A program made the position numbers and the translations under genes. A DNA stretch of 64,000 nt, from positions 1 through 64,000 of the forward strand of contig JAIXYT010000003.1 in NCBI GenBank assembly GCA_027490095.1, read 5' to 3'. Positions 27,151-37,321 of the stretch are shown here, piece by piece. The stretch's first letter is position 1, and every line of letters begins with the position of its first letter. The notes under the pieces are model-generated. The model saw only the letters and a program-made list of their open reading frames with translations, was not told where the DNA came from and did not search any database. Source of the DNA: Sphingomonadales bacterium (lineage in GTDB: Bacteria > Pseudomonadota > Alphaproteobacteria > Sphingomonadales > Sphingomonadaceae).

Positions 27151-28268
27151 GCAGCGCAGACCAACAGGCCAATCTCCGGGGGGCGCTGCTGCCCCCCGGC
27201 TTTCGCGACCGGCTGCCGCCGGCCGCGGAAGCCGCCTCGCAGCTGGTCCGCACCGTGGTCGATGCCTTTGCAGCCCGAGGCTACGAACGCGTGGCCCCGC
27301 CGCTGGTGGAAGCTGAGGCTTCGCTGCAGCGCTGGCTGGGCAAACCACTGGGGGGTGCGCTCTTCCGCACCTCCGACCCGACAACGGGCGAAGGCCTCGC
27401 ACTCCGCCCCGACATCACAGGCCAGGTCGCGCGCATCGCTGCCACCCGCCTGTCGGCAGCCCCGCGCCCGCTGCGCCTCGCCTATGCCGGACCGGTTCTG
27501 CGCGGGCGCGCGGGCCAGCTGTCGCCGGAACGGGAACTGACCCAGGCGGGCGCCGAGCTGGTCGGCTCGGATGATGTGCCCGCGCTCGCCGAGCTGATCA
27601 CGACTGCGCTCGAGGCGCTGGCATCGGCCGGCGTTTCCGACCTGTCGGTCGATCTCACCACACCCGAACTGGTGCCCGAGCTCGCATCCGGCGCCTGGCC
27701 GGTCTCCGATGTGGACAGCCTGCTCGCAGCGCTCGACGGCAAGGACTGGGGCGCGCTCGATGTCCCAGACCGCATGCCCTATCGCGCGCTTCTCGAAGCC
27801 GCCGGACCTGCCGAAACCGCCCTCCCCCGCCTTGCGCGCATCGCGCCCGACCTGACGACGCGGTTGTCCGCCCTGGCGGCAGCGCTCCCCGGTGTGCGCA
27901 TCACCATCGACCCGACCGAGCGCCACGGCTTCGAATATCACAGCTGGGTCGGGGTCTCGCTGTTCGGCAGCGTCGCCGGGCAACCGTTGCGCGCAGAGAT
28001 CGGCCGCGGCGGCGCCTATCGCGTGCGCCACCCCGACGGCACCGACGAGCGCGCGGCGGGCGTGTCGCTCTACGTCGACATGCTGGTCGATGCCGGCCTC
28101 GGCGCCGCCCAGCGCCGCCGTGTCTTCCTGCCCGAAGGCACACCGGCGGACAACGGCGCGCGTCTGAGGGCCGATGGCTGGGCGACCGTTCAGGCGCTTT
28201 CACCGATGGATTCAGACGAAGGCTGCTCGCACGTCTGGAACGGACGGGAACCTGTCGCTAAAGGCTGA
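27147..28268 (+). CDS. hisZ: ATP phosphoribosyltransferase regulatory subunit
   Basis: A 373-residue class II tRNA-synthetase-like protein lacking aminoacylation function; with short-form HisG it makes the first enzyme of histidine synthesis. Motif 2-like [20 protein letters not shown] and [11 protein letters not shown] are recognisable. The GTG start at 27147 overlaps the serA stop (GTGA). No hisG is in the window. The serC-serA-hisZ-purA order is the known sphingomonad arrangement and joins serine, histidine and purine synthesis. Confidence 0.88.
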   Translation: MSSADQQANLRGALLPPGFRDRLPPAAEAASQLVRTVVDAFAARGYERVAPPLVEAEASLQRWLGKPLGGALFRTSDPTTGEGLALRPDITGQVARIAATRLSAAPRPLRLAYAGPVLRGRAGQLSPERELTQAGAELVGSDDVPALAELITTALEALASAGVSDLSVDLTTPELVPELASGAWPVSDVDSLLAALDGKDWGALDVPDRMPYRALLEAAGPAETALPRLARIAPDLTTRLSALAAALPGVRITIDPTERHGFEYHSWVGVSLFGSVAGQPLRAEIGRGGAYRVRHPDGTDERAAGVSLYVDMLVDAGLGAAQRRRVFLPEGTPADNGARLRADGWATVQALSPMDSDEGCSHVWNGREPVAKG

Positions 28269-28285
28269 CAGGAAAGGAATTCTGC

Positions 28286-29575
28286 TTGGCGAACGTGGTC
28301 GTGATCGGCGCCCAATGGGGTGACGAGGGGAAGGGCAAGATCGTCGACTGGCTGTCGGCGCGGGCCGACGTCGTCGTCCGCTTTCAGGGCGGCCACAATG
28401 CCGGCCACACCCTCGTCGTCGGCGACCAGGTCTACAAGCTCTCCCTGCTGCCTTCGGGCATCGTGCGCGGCACGCTCAGCTGCATCGGAAACGGCGTGGT
28501 GCTCGACCCCTGGGCGCTGAGGGACGAGATCGCCCGGCTCCGCACACAGGGCGTGACCATCAACCCCGAAAAGCTGATGGTGGCCGACAGCTGCCCGCTG
28601 ATCCTCCCCTTCCACCGCGATCTCGACGCGCTGCGCGAGGATGCATCCGGCGCCGGCAAGATCGGCACCACGCGGCGCGGCATCGGGCCGGCCTATGAGG
28701 ACAAAGTGGGCCGCCGTGCGCTGCGCGTGTGCGATCTCGCCGATCTCGACAGCGCCGCCCCCCAGATCGACCGGCTGCTCGCGCACCACAATGCGCTGCG
28801 CGCCGGATTCGGCGTGGAGCCTATCGACCGGGCTGCACTGGTGGCCGACCTGGAGGGAATCGCGCCCGAGATCCTGCCCTATGCGGCGCCCGTCTGGGTG
28901 ACGCTTGCGGCCAAGCGGCGCCAGCGCGCGCGCATCCTGTTCGAGGGCGCACAGGGCGTGCTGCTGGACGTCGATCACGGCACCTACCCGTTCGTCACCT
29001 CGTCCAACGTGGTGGCGGGCCAGGCGGCAGCCGGTTCGGGCATGGGGCCATCCGCCCTTTCCTACGTGCTCGGCATCGTGAAGGCCTACACCACCCGCGT
29101 CGGCTCGGGCCCCTTCCCGACCGAACTTACCGACGCGACCGGGGAACGGCTTGGAGAGCGCGGTCGCGAGTTCGGCACCGTCACGGGTCGCAAGCGCCGT
29201 TGCGGCTGGTTCGACGCCGCGCTGGTGCGCCAGTCGATCGCGCTGTCGGGGGTCGACGGCATCGCGCTCACCAAGCTGGACGTGCTCGACGGCTTCGAGG
29301 AACTGCTGGTCTGCACCGGTTACGAGGTGAACGGCCGCAAGCTCGACCATCTGCCCGCAAGCGCGGCCGAACAGGCGGCAGCGAAGCCGGTCTATGAACG
29401 CTTCGAAGGCTGGCAGGAAAGCACCCAGGGCGCCCGCAGCTGGGCCGACCTTCCGGCAGCCGCCATCAAGTACATCCGCCGCATCGAGGAGCTGATCGAC
29501 TGCCCGGTGGCGCTCGTCAGCACCTCGCCCGAGCGCGACGACACGATCCTCGTCCGCGATCCGTTCCGGGACTGA
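28286..29575 (+). CDS. purA: adenylosuccinate synthetase
   Basis: It joins IMP and aspartate with GTP to form adenylosuccinate on the way to AMP. The 429-residue protein shows [65 protein letters not shown] and [12 protein letters not shown]. The start is TTG at 28286, preceded by GGAAAGGA; no ATG or GTG fits the conserved N-terminus. It lies 17 bases after hisZ. Confidence 0.97.
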   Translation: MANVVVIGAQWGDEGKGKIVDWLSARADVVVRFQGGHNAGHTLVVGDQVYKLSLLPSGIVRGTLSCIGNGVVLDPWALRDEIARLRTQGVTINPEKLMVADSCPLILPFHRDLDALREDASGAGKIGTTRRGIGPAYEDKVGRRALRVCDLADLDSAAPQIDRLLAHHNALRAGFGVEPIDRAALVADLEGIAPEILPYAAPVWVTLAAKRRQRARILFEGAQGVLLDVDHGTYPFVTSSNVVAGQAAAGSGMGPSALSYVLGIVKAYTTRVGSGPFPTELTDATGERLGERGREFGTVTGRKRRCGWFDAALVRQSIALSGVDGIALTKLDVLDGFEELLVCTGYEVNGRKLDHLPASAAEQAAAKPVYERFEGWQESTQGARSWADLPAAAIKYIRRIEELIDCPVALVSTSPERDDTILVRDPFRD

Positions 29576-29598
29576 GCCGCGCTGTAGGAAGCAATGGC

Positions 29599-30153
29599 AT
29601 GTCGGAATTCTTCGAAGTCCTGACCGACGAGCACCGCACCTTCATCGCGAAGCAGCGTGTCTTCTTCGTGGCGACCGCGGCAGCCGGCGCGCGGATCAAC
29701 CTCAGCCCCAAGGGGATGGACAGCTTCCGGGTGCTTTCGGCGAACGAGGTCGGCTATCTCGACGTCGGCGGATCCGGCAACGAGACGCACGCCCATCTGG
29801 CTGCAGACGGGCGCATCACCATCATGTTCTGCGCGTTCGAGAACCCGGCGCTGATCCTGCGCCTCTATGGCCGGGGCGAGGCGATCCTTCCACAGGACCC
29901 GCGCTGGCCGGATTTCGCAAGGCATTTCAATGCCCTGCCCGGCACCCGGCAGATCTTCCGGATAGCCGTCGACAGCATCCAGACCAGCTGCGGCTGGGGT
30001 GTGCCCCACATGGCCTTCGAGCGCGAACGGGAGACGCTGAGCAAGTATCACGCCCAGCAGGACCAGCAGGCGCGCCTCGAAAAGGTGAAGGCCCGAACCC
30101 GCAGCATCGACGGCCTTCCCGTCACCCCACCGGACCGCATACCGAGCTTCTAG
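29599..30153 (+). CDS. pyridoxamine 5'-phosphate oxidase family flavin-binding protein
   Basis: A 184-residue split-barrel protein (FFEVLTDEHRTFIAKQRVFF, RINLSPKGMDSFRVL, RITIMFCAFENPALILRLYG) of the PNPOx-like group found widely in Sphingomonadales. It probably binds FMN or F420-like cofactors; the substrate is unknown. It lacks the PNPOx C-terminal dimerisation domain, so it is not the vitamin B6 enzyme. The stop shares a CTAG with the convergent hydrolase gene. Confidence 0.8.
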   Translation: MSEFFEVLTDEHRTFIAKQRVFFVATAAAGARINLSPKGMDSFRVLSANEVGYLDVGGSGNETHAHLAADGRITIMFCAFENPALILRLYGRGEAILPQDPRWPDFARHFNALPGTRQIFRIAVDSIQTSCGWGVPHMAFERERETLSKYHAQQDQQARLEKVKARTRSIDGLPVTPPDRIPSF

Positions 30154-31001
30154 CGGGCCTTCGCCGCCTTCAGCACATCCCTCACCGCCGTCACGATCGC
30201 ATCCGGCCGGTCGAACATCATCATGTGGCCCGAGCCTTCGATCAGCCGTGCCTCGCCCTTCGTGGAAAGGCGCGCCTGCGGGTCCGTGAACAGGGCCCCT
30301 TCCGGCAGTTTCGCCTGCCCGCCTGGGCGCAGCACGATCAGTGGAACCGACAGGCTGCCGGGGCCCTGCTCGCGCAGCCCGTCCGAGGTCGAGCCGCCGA
30401 CGGATTCGATCTCCGAAAGCCGCGCCTCCCACTTCGCCAGCGCCTTCGCCGGATCATCCCCCCGGCATCGGCCGAGCTCGGGGCGCTCCGCCGGGAACAC
30501 GCCGCTCTTCAGCGCCTCCACGCACCCGCGTGACCGCGCCACCTGGCCCCCGAAGGCACCGGGCCCCGTCGGCGACGTCGGGTCGACAAGCACCAGCCCA
30601 GCCACATCCGCCGGGTACAGCCGCACGAAATGGCGCATGTGCAAGCCCCCCAGCGAGTGGCCGACAAGCACCCACGGCTTCGGCACAGAACCACGTGTCA
30701 GCGCCGCATGCAGATCCCGCGCCACCGCTTCGCCGTCACGGGGCAAGGGGCCCGGACTGCTCCGGCCCTGCCCTGCCCGATCCTGCGCGCACACCCGGTT
30801 GCGGTCCGTCAGGCCTGCCATCACATGCTTCCAGGCCCGGCTGTCGGCCGACCAGCCGCTGTCGAACACGATCACGGGGCCGCGCCGGCCGTCGCACCAC
30901 AGGTTGATCACGCGCCCGTCCTCCAGCTTGACGGGGGCATCGAAGGGAGCAGCCGCCACCGGGGCTGCTGTCAGCAGCAGCGCGATGGCCGACGCCCTCA
31001 T
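30150..31001 (-). CDS. secreted alpha/beta hydrolase
   Basis: A 283-residue protein with a signal peptide (MRASAIALLLTAAPVAAAPF). The alpha/beta-hydrolase fold has DSGWSADSRAWKHVMAGL, the nucleophile elbow LVGHSLGGLHMRHF and a C-terminal histidine in IEGSGHMMMF. Two cysteines (CVEALK and GRCRGDD) may form a disulfide. The ATG at 31001 overlaps the stop of the GDT1-type transporter gene. Substrate unknown. Confidence 0.85.
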   Translation of the reverse strand: MRASAIALLLTAAPVAAAPFDAPVKLEDGRVINLWCDGRRGPVIVFDSGWSADSRAWKHVMAGLTDRNRVCAQDRAGQGRSSPGPLPRDGEAVARDLHAALTRGSVPKPWVLVGHSLGGLHMRHFVRLYPADVAGLVLVDPTSPTGPGAFGGQVARSRGCVEALKSGVFPAERPELGRCRGDDPAKALAKWEARLSEIESVGGSTSDGLREQGPGSLSVPLIVLRPGGQAKLPEGALFTDPQARLSTKGEARLIEGSGHMMMFDRPDAIVTAVRDVLKAAKAR

Positions 31002-31555
31002 GCCAGCAGCGTCGCAACGCCGAGCGCAGCGAAGATGCCGGCCGCCGCCAGCCGCAGCAGCTTCAGCGGCAGCACCTTCAGCAGCCGGTCGGCGAAGATC
31101 ACCGCCGGCACATTGGCCAGCATCATCCCCGCGGTCGTGCCCAGCGTCACGGCAACCGGGGCCTCGAAGCGCGCTGCCAGCGCGACCGTCGCGATCTGGG
31201 TCTTGTCGCCCATCTCCACCACGAAGAAGGCGATCGTGGTTGCAAGGAAGGCCCCCCATTTCCCGCCGGTCGCCGGGCCATCCTCCGCCTTGTCCGGGAA
31301 CAGCGCCCAGACGGCGGTCGCGAAGAAGCCGGCAGCCAGCAGCCAGCGCAGCATGTCGGCCGGCACATGTTGCGCCACCAGCGTGCCGACCAGGGCCGCC
31401 AGCGCATGGTTCAGAATGGTCGCCGCGAAGATGCCGGCGACAACGGCCCAGGGCTGGCGGAAGCGCGCGGCCAGCACGATCGCCAGCAGCTGGGTCTTGT
31501 CCCCCATTTCGGCGACGAAGACGGTCGCGGTCGACACGAGGAAGGGCTCCAGCAT
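30998..31555 (-). CDS. TMEM165/GDT1 (UPF0016) family cation transporter
   Basis: A 185-residue membrane protein with six helices and the two family signatures E-x-G-D-K-T: VAEMGDKTQLLAIVLAARF near the N-terminus and VVEMGDKTQIATVALAARF in the second half. Bacterial members export manganese or exchange calcium and protons. No manganese riboswitch (yybP type) was recognised before it. It overlaps the hydrolase by four bases, and its start lies 67 bases from the divergent tesB. Confidence 0.9.
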   Translation of the reverse strand: MLEPFLVSTATVFVAEMGDKTQLLAIVLAARFRQPWAVVAGIFAATILNHALAALVGTLVAQHVPADMLRWLLAAGFFATAVWALFPDKAEDGPATGGKWGAFLATTIAFFVVEMGDKTQIATVALAARFEAPVAVTLGTTAGMMLANVPAVIFADRLLKVLPLKLLRLAAAGIFAALGVATLLA

Positions 31556-31622
31556 CGTCCGCCTGTGCCAAGGCGCCCAACCGCTTGCAAGCCGCGGCCG
31601 CCGCCATTACCCGCAGCCCACC

Positions 31623-32486
31623 ATGTCGACACCCCTCTCCCGCCTCATCCAGCTCCTCGATGTCGAGGAAATCGAAGTCGATCTCTACCGCGGCGCCAAC
31701 ACCGACGCGGGCTGGGTCCGCGTCTATGGCGGGCAGGTGGTCGCCCAGGCGCTTGCCGCCGCCCAGCGCACGGTGGCCGAGGACCGCCCCGTCCATTCGC
31801 TGCACAGCTATTTCATCCGCCCCGGTGAACCGCGCATTCCCATCCTCTACAAGGTGGACCGCGAGCGCGACGGCGCCAGCTTCACCACCCGCCGCGTCAC
31901 CGCCATTCAGCACGGCCGCGCCATCTTCTCCCTCGCCGCAAGCTTCCAACAGCGCGAGCAGGGCTTCACCCACCAGGACCCGGTGCCCGAAACAACCGGC
32001 CCCGAGGGTCTGCTAAGCGAGGCCGAATGGCATGCGAAGGCCGGCGAACGCATCCCCGAACCCTGGCGCACCATCTGGGCAAGCCGCGACCGCCCGTTCG
32101 AATTCCGCCCGGTGCAGCCGACGAACCCGTTCAAGCCCAAGGCCCTTCCCCCCGCCACGCAGAACTGGTTCCGCGCCGACGGGGATGTGCCGGAAGCCCA
32201 GACCGTGCGCGCCGCGCTGTTCGCCTACGCGACCGACATGACCCTGCTCGACACCTGCCTTCTGCCCCACGCCGTCGCCTGGACGGACCCCAAGCTGCAG
32301 GCCGCGAGCCTCGACCACGCCATCTGGTTCCATGCCGAGCCGGATCCTGCCGCCTGGCACCTGTTCGACCAGTCGAGCCCCGCGGCTTCCGGGGGCCGGG
32401 GCCTCAACATCGGGAAGATCTTCGCACAGGACGGAAGGCTCGTCGCGACCGTCGTGCAGGAAGGGCTGATCCGCTACCGCAGATAA
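31623..32486 (+). CDS. tesB: acyl-CoA thioesterase II
   Basis: It hydrolyses acyl-CoA to free fatty acid and CoA. The 287-residue double hot-dog protein has LDVEEIEVDLYRG, RVYGGQVVAQALAAAQRTV, HSYFIRPGEPRIPILYKVDR and, in the second fold, SLDHAIWFH with the catalytic Asp and DQSSPAASGGRGLNIGKIF. Length and motifs are normal. It is transcribed alone and diverges from the transporter gene. Confidence 0.95.
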   Translation: MSTPLSRLIQLLDVEEIEVDLYRGANTDAGWVRVYGGQVVAQALAAAQRTVAEDRPVHSLHSYFIRPGEPRIPILYKVDRERDGASFTTRRVTAIQHGRAIFSLAASFQQREQGFTHQDPVPETTGPEGLLSEAEWHAKAGERIPEPWRTIWASRDRPFEFRPVQPTNPFKPKALPPATQNWFRADGDVPEAQTVRAALFAYATDMTLLDTCLLPHAVAWTDPKLQAASLDHAIWFHAEPDPAAWHLFDQSSPAASGGRGLNIGKIFAQDGRLVATVVQEGLIRYRR

Positions 32487-32540
32487 TGGCTCGACCGTCC
32501 TTCGGGACGCGCCACGATTGTCCGGCGCTCGGGACCCCCG

Positions 32541-34088
32541 TCAGCGCAGCCCGAGGGCAGCCAGCTGCGCGCCCTGCTGGCGTCTGATGCCGGCCACTTC
32601 TTCCAGCAGGCCTGCCTTGTCCCCAGCTCGGGCGCGGGCCAGCATGCGTTGGGCAATGTCTGCGGCCGGCCCGCCATGCGGCGCCCAGGCCAACGGCTCG
32701 AGCACCCGCGCCGCCTCGGCCAGACGCCCGGCCTGCGACAGCGCAAGCGCGGTATCGAGAACGATCTCGGACACTTGCGGCGCCAACTGGTGCGCCTTCA
32801 GAAGCGCGTCGAGCGCATGGTTCGGCAACGCGCCGCCGGGCCCGCGATACAGCCGCGCATAGGCATGCAGCACCCGCCAGTCGGTCGGCGCAACCGCCAT
32901 CGCATGGCCCAGCAGCTCGATCGCCTTCGCCTGCCCGGCCGCCGAGCGCTCGGCCCGCGCGGCGCGGGCGCGCCAACGCAGCAGATCGGGGTCGTCCGGC
33001 GCATCGGCCAGAAGCCCGTCCAGCAGCGAGGCCGCGACCGCGAGCCGGTTCGCTTCCAGCTCCGCAAGGGCCAGCGTGCGCCGTGCCAGCGGGTCGCCGG
33101 GCGCCTCACCCACCCGCTCGCGCACACCGGCCAGCACGTCGGCGCTTGCCGGCCCGGCGGCGGAATGCTCCAGCCCCACCAGCAGCGGCAGCAGCAGGCC
33201 GGCATCGGGCGGCAGTGCCGCCACCCGGACCGGCGCCCGCTCGCGCCCCTGGCGCTCCAGTGCGAACGCCTGCGCCTCGGTTCGAAGATAGCGCTTCAGC
33301 CGCGCCTCGAAGCCGGCAAGATCGGGATCGACATGCACCCGGAACGCCTCCACCGGATCCATCCCCCCGGCCTGGGCCCGCAGATAGTCGGCAAAAGGCT
33401 CCCGCATCCGGGGCGTGCGGAACATAAAATGCGTCAGCAGCCAGCTCTGCGCATAGAACATGGCGGCATCCCGCCCATCCGACAGGTCCGGTGACCGCGC
33501 GAGCAGCTTCTCCAGCGGCAGCCAGTTCCCGCGCGTCAGTGCGTCCCGGCGCGACGGGCTCGCCTGCCCCAACACCACACGCCGGGCCCCGAAGTCGGCC
33601 GTCGCGAAATACTCGGCAAAACCTTCGACATACCAGGCCGGATAGGCGAAGCGCCCCACGCCCAGCATGAAATGATGGGCATATTCATGCAGCAGCAGTT
33701 CGGGCGCGCTCAATCCATCCCCGCCGCCCGGCGGATGCGCAAGCGCAACGGCCGAGATTCGGCCCGCATCCGCCAGATAGTAGGCGGCTGATCCGGGCGG
33801 CAGCTTCTGGCGGGGCGGCATGTCCGAAATGCGGTTCACCAGGAAGACATCCAGCCGCGGCGCACCGGCCGGCAGGCCCCGCCCGGTGGAGCGCACCAGC
33901 AAGGCGTGGAAATCCTCCAGCAGCAGGGCCCGCTCGACAAGCAATGGCTCGTCGAGCCCGCCATACAGCCGGAAATGCGGCGTTTCCGCCACGCGCCACT
34001 CCGCCAGCAGCGGGGCAGGCAACAGGGCCAGAAGCAGGGCAAGGATCCAGCGGACCAAGAAGGGCGTCTCCGAGTGCGGCACAGGCAA
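32541..34088 (-). CDS. putative secreted gluzincin metallopeptidase with TPR-like repeats
   Basis: A protein of about 515 residues with an N-terminal signal segment (WILALLLALLPAPLLA). A zinc-protease motif, LLLHEYAHHFMLG (HExxH), is followed 20 residues on by WYVEGFAEYFA, which supplies the third ligand, as in gluzincins. The C-terminal half (about residues 330-500) is an Ala/Leu-rich helical repeat region resembling TPRs. The start is uncertain: TTG at 34088 is the longest, and GTG at 34082 or a later codon is possible. No specific family is recognised with certainty. Confidence 0.8.
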   Translation of the reverse strand: MPVPHSETPFLVRWILALLLALLPAPLLAEWRVAETPHFRLYGGLDEPLLVERALLLEDFHALLVRSTGRGLPAGAPRLDVFLVNRISDMPPRQKLPPGSAAYYLADAGRISAVALAHPPGGGDGLSAPELLLHEYAHHFMLGVGRFAYPAWYVEGFAEYFATADFGARRVVLGQASPSRRDALTRGNWLPLEKLLARSPDLSDGRDAAMFYAQSWLLTHFMFRTPRMREPFADYLRAQAGGMDPVEAFRVHVDPDLAGFEARLKRYLRTEAQAFALERQGRERAPVRVAALPPDAGLLLPLLVGLEHSAAGPASADVLAGVRERVGEAPGDPLARRTLALAELEANRLAVAASLLDGLLADAPDDPDLLRWRARAARAERSAAGQAKAIELLGHAMAVAPTDWRVLHAYARLYRGPGGALPNHALDALLKAHQLAPQVSEIVLDTALALSQAGRLAEAARVLEPLAWAPHGGPAADIAQRMLARARAGDKAGLLEEVAGIRRQQGAQLAALGLR

Positions 34089-34176
34089 GATTAACCAACC
34101 CGGTCCGGCCGACCAAGGCCCGTTGCCCTGACCATTGTGAACAATTGCAGCCCAGCCCCGCAGGGCGCCGGGCCGA

Positions 34177-35577
34177 TCAGGGCGCCGACGTCACGGGGCT
34201 GAGCGGCCCACCGGTCGCCAGCTCCAGCCGAAGCGCCGCATCCAGTGCCTGGCCGGCAGCGGTGATCTGCCGGTCCTGGGCATCGGCAAGCCGGCGGGAG
34301 GATTCGGATACCGCCCGCGCATCGGTCAGCCCACCGCGATACTGGCTTTCCGACAAGCGCCTGGCCGTGCGGAGGGCCTCGACCGTGCGCGCCAGTTCGG
34401 CGGCCTGCGCGCCGGCGCCCCTGGCCGCGGCAAGCTCGGTCTCCACCTCTGCCAGCGCCTGCAGCACCGCGCCCCGATAGAGCGCGGCGGCCTCGGCCAC
34501 GACCGCGCGGCTGCGATCCACCTCGGCGGCCGTCCGCCCGAAATCGAGGATCGGCATCGACAGGGCCCCGCCCACCGATGCGGACAGCGCATCACCCGTG
34601 AACAGGCTGGCAACCGTCGTCGACAGCCAGCCCAGGCTCCCCGTCAGCGTCAGCCGCGGATAGCGGGCCGCAAGGGCAGCTGCCACATCCGCGTCGGCCG
34701 CGGTCAGCTGTGCGGCCGCACTGCGAATGTCGGGCCGGCGCTTCAGCAGGTCCGACGGGATGTCGGGCAGCGCCCACTGCGGCGCCGGCAGGGCGATGTC
34801 GCGACCGAGGGTCTCGGCCACGCGGGCAATCGAAAGCCCCGTCAGGCGGCTCAGCGCGGCAACCTGCGCGGTGCGTTCGGCAACCAGCGGCGGAAGGGCC
34901 GCCTCGGCCTGCGCGACATCGGCCGCCGTGGTCGCGGAATCGAGGCCCGTGACCAGCCCGGCCTCGGCCCGCACCCGGGCCAGATGGTCGAGCGCGCGGG
35001 CCGCGGCAACGGCCTCGGTTGCAGCCGCAATCCGCCCGTCGAGGCTGCGCACGGCGACAATCCCCCGGGCGATGTCGGTCTCCAGCGTCAGGCGAACGCC
35101 TTCCGCATCGGCAGTTGCGGCCGACAGCCGCGAGGCGGCCGCCTGCCGGTTCGCCGAAAGCCGCCCGAACAGGTCGATCTCCCAGCCGGCGACGAGCGCG
35201 GGCTCGTAGAAGGTGAGCGTTGGAAGGATCAGCCCCGGCGGCGCATTGGGCCCGAACTGCTCCTGCGATTGGCGACGACGCGTCACCGAGGCGTTCGCAT
35301 CGACCGTGGGCGCCAGCTGGGCCCTTGCCGCGCGAAGGCCCGCGCGCGCCTGCAGAACCCGGGCGGCCGCCGTCTCGAGGTCGGGGCTTGCCGAGCGTGC
35401 AGCAGCCAGCAGCGGCTCGAGCGCAGGGTCGGCGGCGAGCACGGATCGCAGGGTCGGCCCGCCCGTCGACGCCACCACCGGTGCGACATGCCCGGCCGGG
35501 ACCAGCGTTTCCGCAGCCGGGGTCGGGGCAACCGTCGCGCAGCCACCCAGCAGGAGCAGCGGGATCAATCGCCTCAC
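34177..35577 (-). CDS. outer-membrane efflux lipoprotein, NodT/TolC type
   Basis: A 466-residue outer-membrane channel component. The lipobox LLLGGCATV puts a lipidated Cys at residue 13. Two repeats of the outer-membrane efflux family follow (RSASPDLETAAARVLQARAG with a second set after residue 270). It is the last gene of a four-gene efflux operon and overlaps the adaptor gene by four bases (ATGA), so the pump is a complete tripartite exporter. Confidence 0.93.
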   Translation of the reverse strand: MRRLIPLLLLGGCATVAPTPAAETLVPAGHVAPVVASTGGPTLRSVLAADPALEPLLAAARSASPDLETAAARVLQARAGLRAARAQLAPTVDANASVTRRRQSQEQFGPNAPPGLILPTLTFYEPALVAGWEIDLFGRLSANRQAAASRLSAATADAEGVRLTLETDIARGIVAVRSLDGRIAAATEAVAAARALDHLARVRAEAGLVTGLDSATTAADVAQAEAALPPLVAERTAQVAALSRLTGLSIARVAETLGRDIALPAPQWALPDIPSDLLKRRPDIRSAAAQLTAADADVAAALAARYPRLTLTGSLGWLSTTVASLFTGDALSASVGGALSMPILDFGRTAAEVDRSRAVVAEAAALYRGAVLQALAEVETELAAARGAGAQAAELARTVEALRTARRLSESQYRGGLTDARAVSESSRRLADAQDRQITAAGQALDAALRLELATGGPLSPVTSAP

Positions 35578-36548
35578 TTTGCCGGCTCCCGGGCAGGCAG
35601 GAAGGCATCGACCTGCTGGCCAACCGCAAAGCCAACAGCATCCGCCGGCAGCGCATAGATCAGCTGCAGCACCCTGACGTCCACCCGTTCGCCGGCCTGG
35701 TTGGTCAGGCTGCGCTTCGGGATGACCAGCGGCTCCAACCGCACGAAGCGCGCGCGCACCTGCCGGGCGTCGGGCCCGCGCACGCTGACCATGGCGTCCC
35801 CACCCGGGCGAACCCGGCCGATCTCCGTCTCGTCCACGTCCACCCGCACATGCAGCGGCCGGGTTTCGCCCATGGTGATGGGCGGGTCGCTGTTGTTGGG
35901 CCCCGGCCCCGCCGTCACATACTGCCCGGCCCGTGTGCGCACCTGCAGGATCTCGCCGGCGCGGGGGCTGCGGATCTCGCGGCGTCCGATCTCCGTCCGC
36001 GCGCTGGCAATCGCCGCCTCGGCCCGGGCCTTGTCGGCCTCGGCAAGCGCCAGCCGGGCTTCCGCCACGCTCAGTGCCTGGCGCCTGTCCAGCCGCTGCT
36101 GCTCGGCAACCGCTGCCGGATCCGACACGCCCAGCAGCAGATCGAGCTGCCGCCGTGCGTTCGCGACATCGATCCTTGCAGAGGCAATCGTCCTGTCGGC
36201 ATAGGCCCGCGCAGCTTCCGCTTCCTTCAGCGCGGCCTCGGCATCGCGGCTGTCCAGCACCAGCAGCAGCTGGCCCGCGGCAACCCTGTCACCTGCCGTC
36301 ACCAACACCTTCGACACAACACCGGGCACCAGCGGCGACAGCTGCACCAGCTCCGACGACGGCTCCACCAGGCCTGCCCCCGAAACCGTGCCCTCCGCCA
36401 GCTGGGTCGGCGGCACGCGCGGCGGCGAGATCGCCGGCTCGGTCATGCTGCGGTCGGGGCGGCCCGACAGCACCACCCAGGCGGCAAAGGCAAGGCCCAG
36501 AACCGCAAGGACGGGAAGGCCGTATCGGCTGAAACTCGGTCGTGTCAT
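35574..36548 (-). CDS. periplasmic adaptor (HlyD/MacA/DevB-like) of ABC efflux pump
   Basis: A 324-residue membrane-fusion protein. One N-terminal membrane anchor (YGLPVLAVLGLAFAAWVVLS), a lipoyl-like half motif (VQLSPLVPGVVSKVLVTAGD with LLLVLDSRDAEA), a coiled coil (about 100-190) and a beta-barrel domain follow. It links the inner-membrane ABC transporter to the outer-membrane channel. It overlaps both neighbours by four bases. It lacks MacA's longer C-terminus, so DevB/HlyD-like is the safer name. Confidence 0.88.
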   Translation of the reverse strand: MTRPSFSRYGLPVLAVLGLAFAAWVVLSGRPDRSMTEPAISPPRVPPTQLAEGTVSGAGLVEPSSELVQLSPLVPGVVSKVLVTAGDRVAAGQLLLVLDSRDAEAALKEAEAARAYADRTIASARIDVANARRQLDLLLGVSDPAAVAEQQRLDRRQALSVAEARLALAEADKARAEAAIASARTEIGRREIRSPRAGEILQVRTRAGQYVTAGPGPNNSDPPITMGETRPLHVRVDVDETEIGRVRPGGDAMVSVRGPDARQVRARFVRLEPLVIPKRSLTNQAGERVDVRVLQLIYALPADAVGFAVGQQVDAFLPAREPAK

Positions 36549-37321
36549 GGCTGTGCCTCGTGCGAATGCGCGTCGTCCGGGGCGGTTGCCCCATCATGGG
36601 TGATCCTGCCGTCCTCCATCCCGATGATGCGGTCGGCGAGCGAGAAGATGCGGTTGTCGTGGGTTACGATCAGGACGGCCCGGTCGGCCCCAAGCGCCAC
36701 GTCCTTCAGAAGCTCCATCACGCGCCGCCCCGACGCCGCGTCCAGCGCCGCGGTCGGCTCGTCGCAAACGACCAGCCGCGGTTCATGCACCAGCGCCCGG
36801 GCGATCGCGACGCGCTGCTGCTGCCCGCCCGAAAGCTGGCGCGGCAGGCGGTTCACCTGCTGCCCAAGGCCCAGCCGCTCCAGCACGGCCGCCCCGCGTT
36901 CAACCGCCTCGGCCCGCTTCATGCCCGCCGCGATCAGCGGCACGGCCGCATTCTGGGCAGCCGTCAGCGTGGGCAGCAGATTGTACTGCTGAAAGATGAA
37001 GCCGATGTTCTTCAGCCGGTAGCGGACAAGATCGTTTCCGGCCAAGTCGTAGATGTCGGTCCCGAACAGGCTCACACGCCCTTCGTCCGGGAACAGGATG
37101 CCCGCGATGATCGAGATCAGTGTCGTCTTGCCCGAACCGGATTCGCCGACGAGGTAGGTCAGCTTCCCGGCATCGATGTCAGCCGAGATGCCGCGCAGCA
37201 CCTCGACCCTGGTGTCGCCGCTGCCGAAGCTCTTGCGGATGCCCTCGACACGGATCGCCGGTTGGGTGGTTTCCGTTTGCCGGCGAATTCCGGGCGCGGG
37301 CGGGGTGCCAGCACCGCTCAC
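36545..37321 (-). CDS. ABC transporter ATP-binding protein (MacB/DevA/LolD-like)
   Basis: A 258-residue ATPase with all nucleotide-binding motifs: Walker A VGESGSGKTTLISIIAG, Q-loop FIFQQYNLLP, signature LSGGQQQRVAIARAL, Walker B LVVCDEPTAALD and the H-loop VTHD. The GTG start at 37321 overlaps the permease stop (GTGA). It probably dimerises and drives the permease to expel a substrate through the adaptor and outer channel. Substrate unknown. Confidence 0.94.
   Translation of the reverse strand: MSGAGTPPAPGIRRQTETTQPAIRVEGIRKSFGSGDTRVEVLRGISADIDAGKLTYLVGESGSGKTTLISIIAGILFPDEGRVSLFGTDIYDLAGNDLVRYRLKNIGFIFQQYNLLPTLTAAQNAAVPLIAAGMKRAEAVERGAAVLERLGLGQQVNRLPRQLSGGQQQRVAIARALVHEPRLVVCDEPTAALDAASGRRVMELLKDVALGADRAVLIVTHDNRIFSLADRIIGMEDGRITHDGATAPDDAHSHEAQP

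Noticed and set aside
32495-32508. CGTCC-TTCG-GGACG hairpin after tesB as a terminator
   Set aside because: The stem is only five bases and no T run follows. Too weak to annotate as a terminator.
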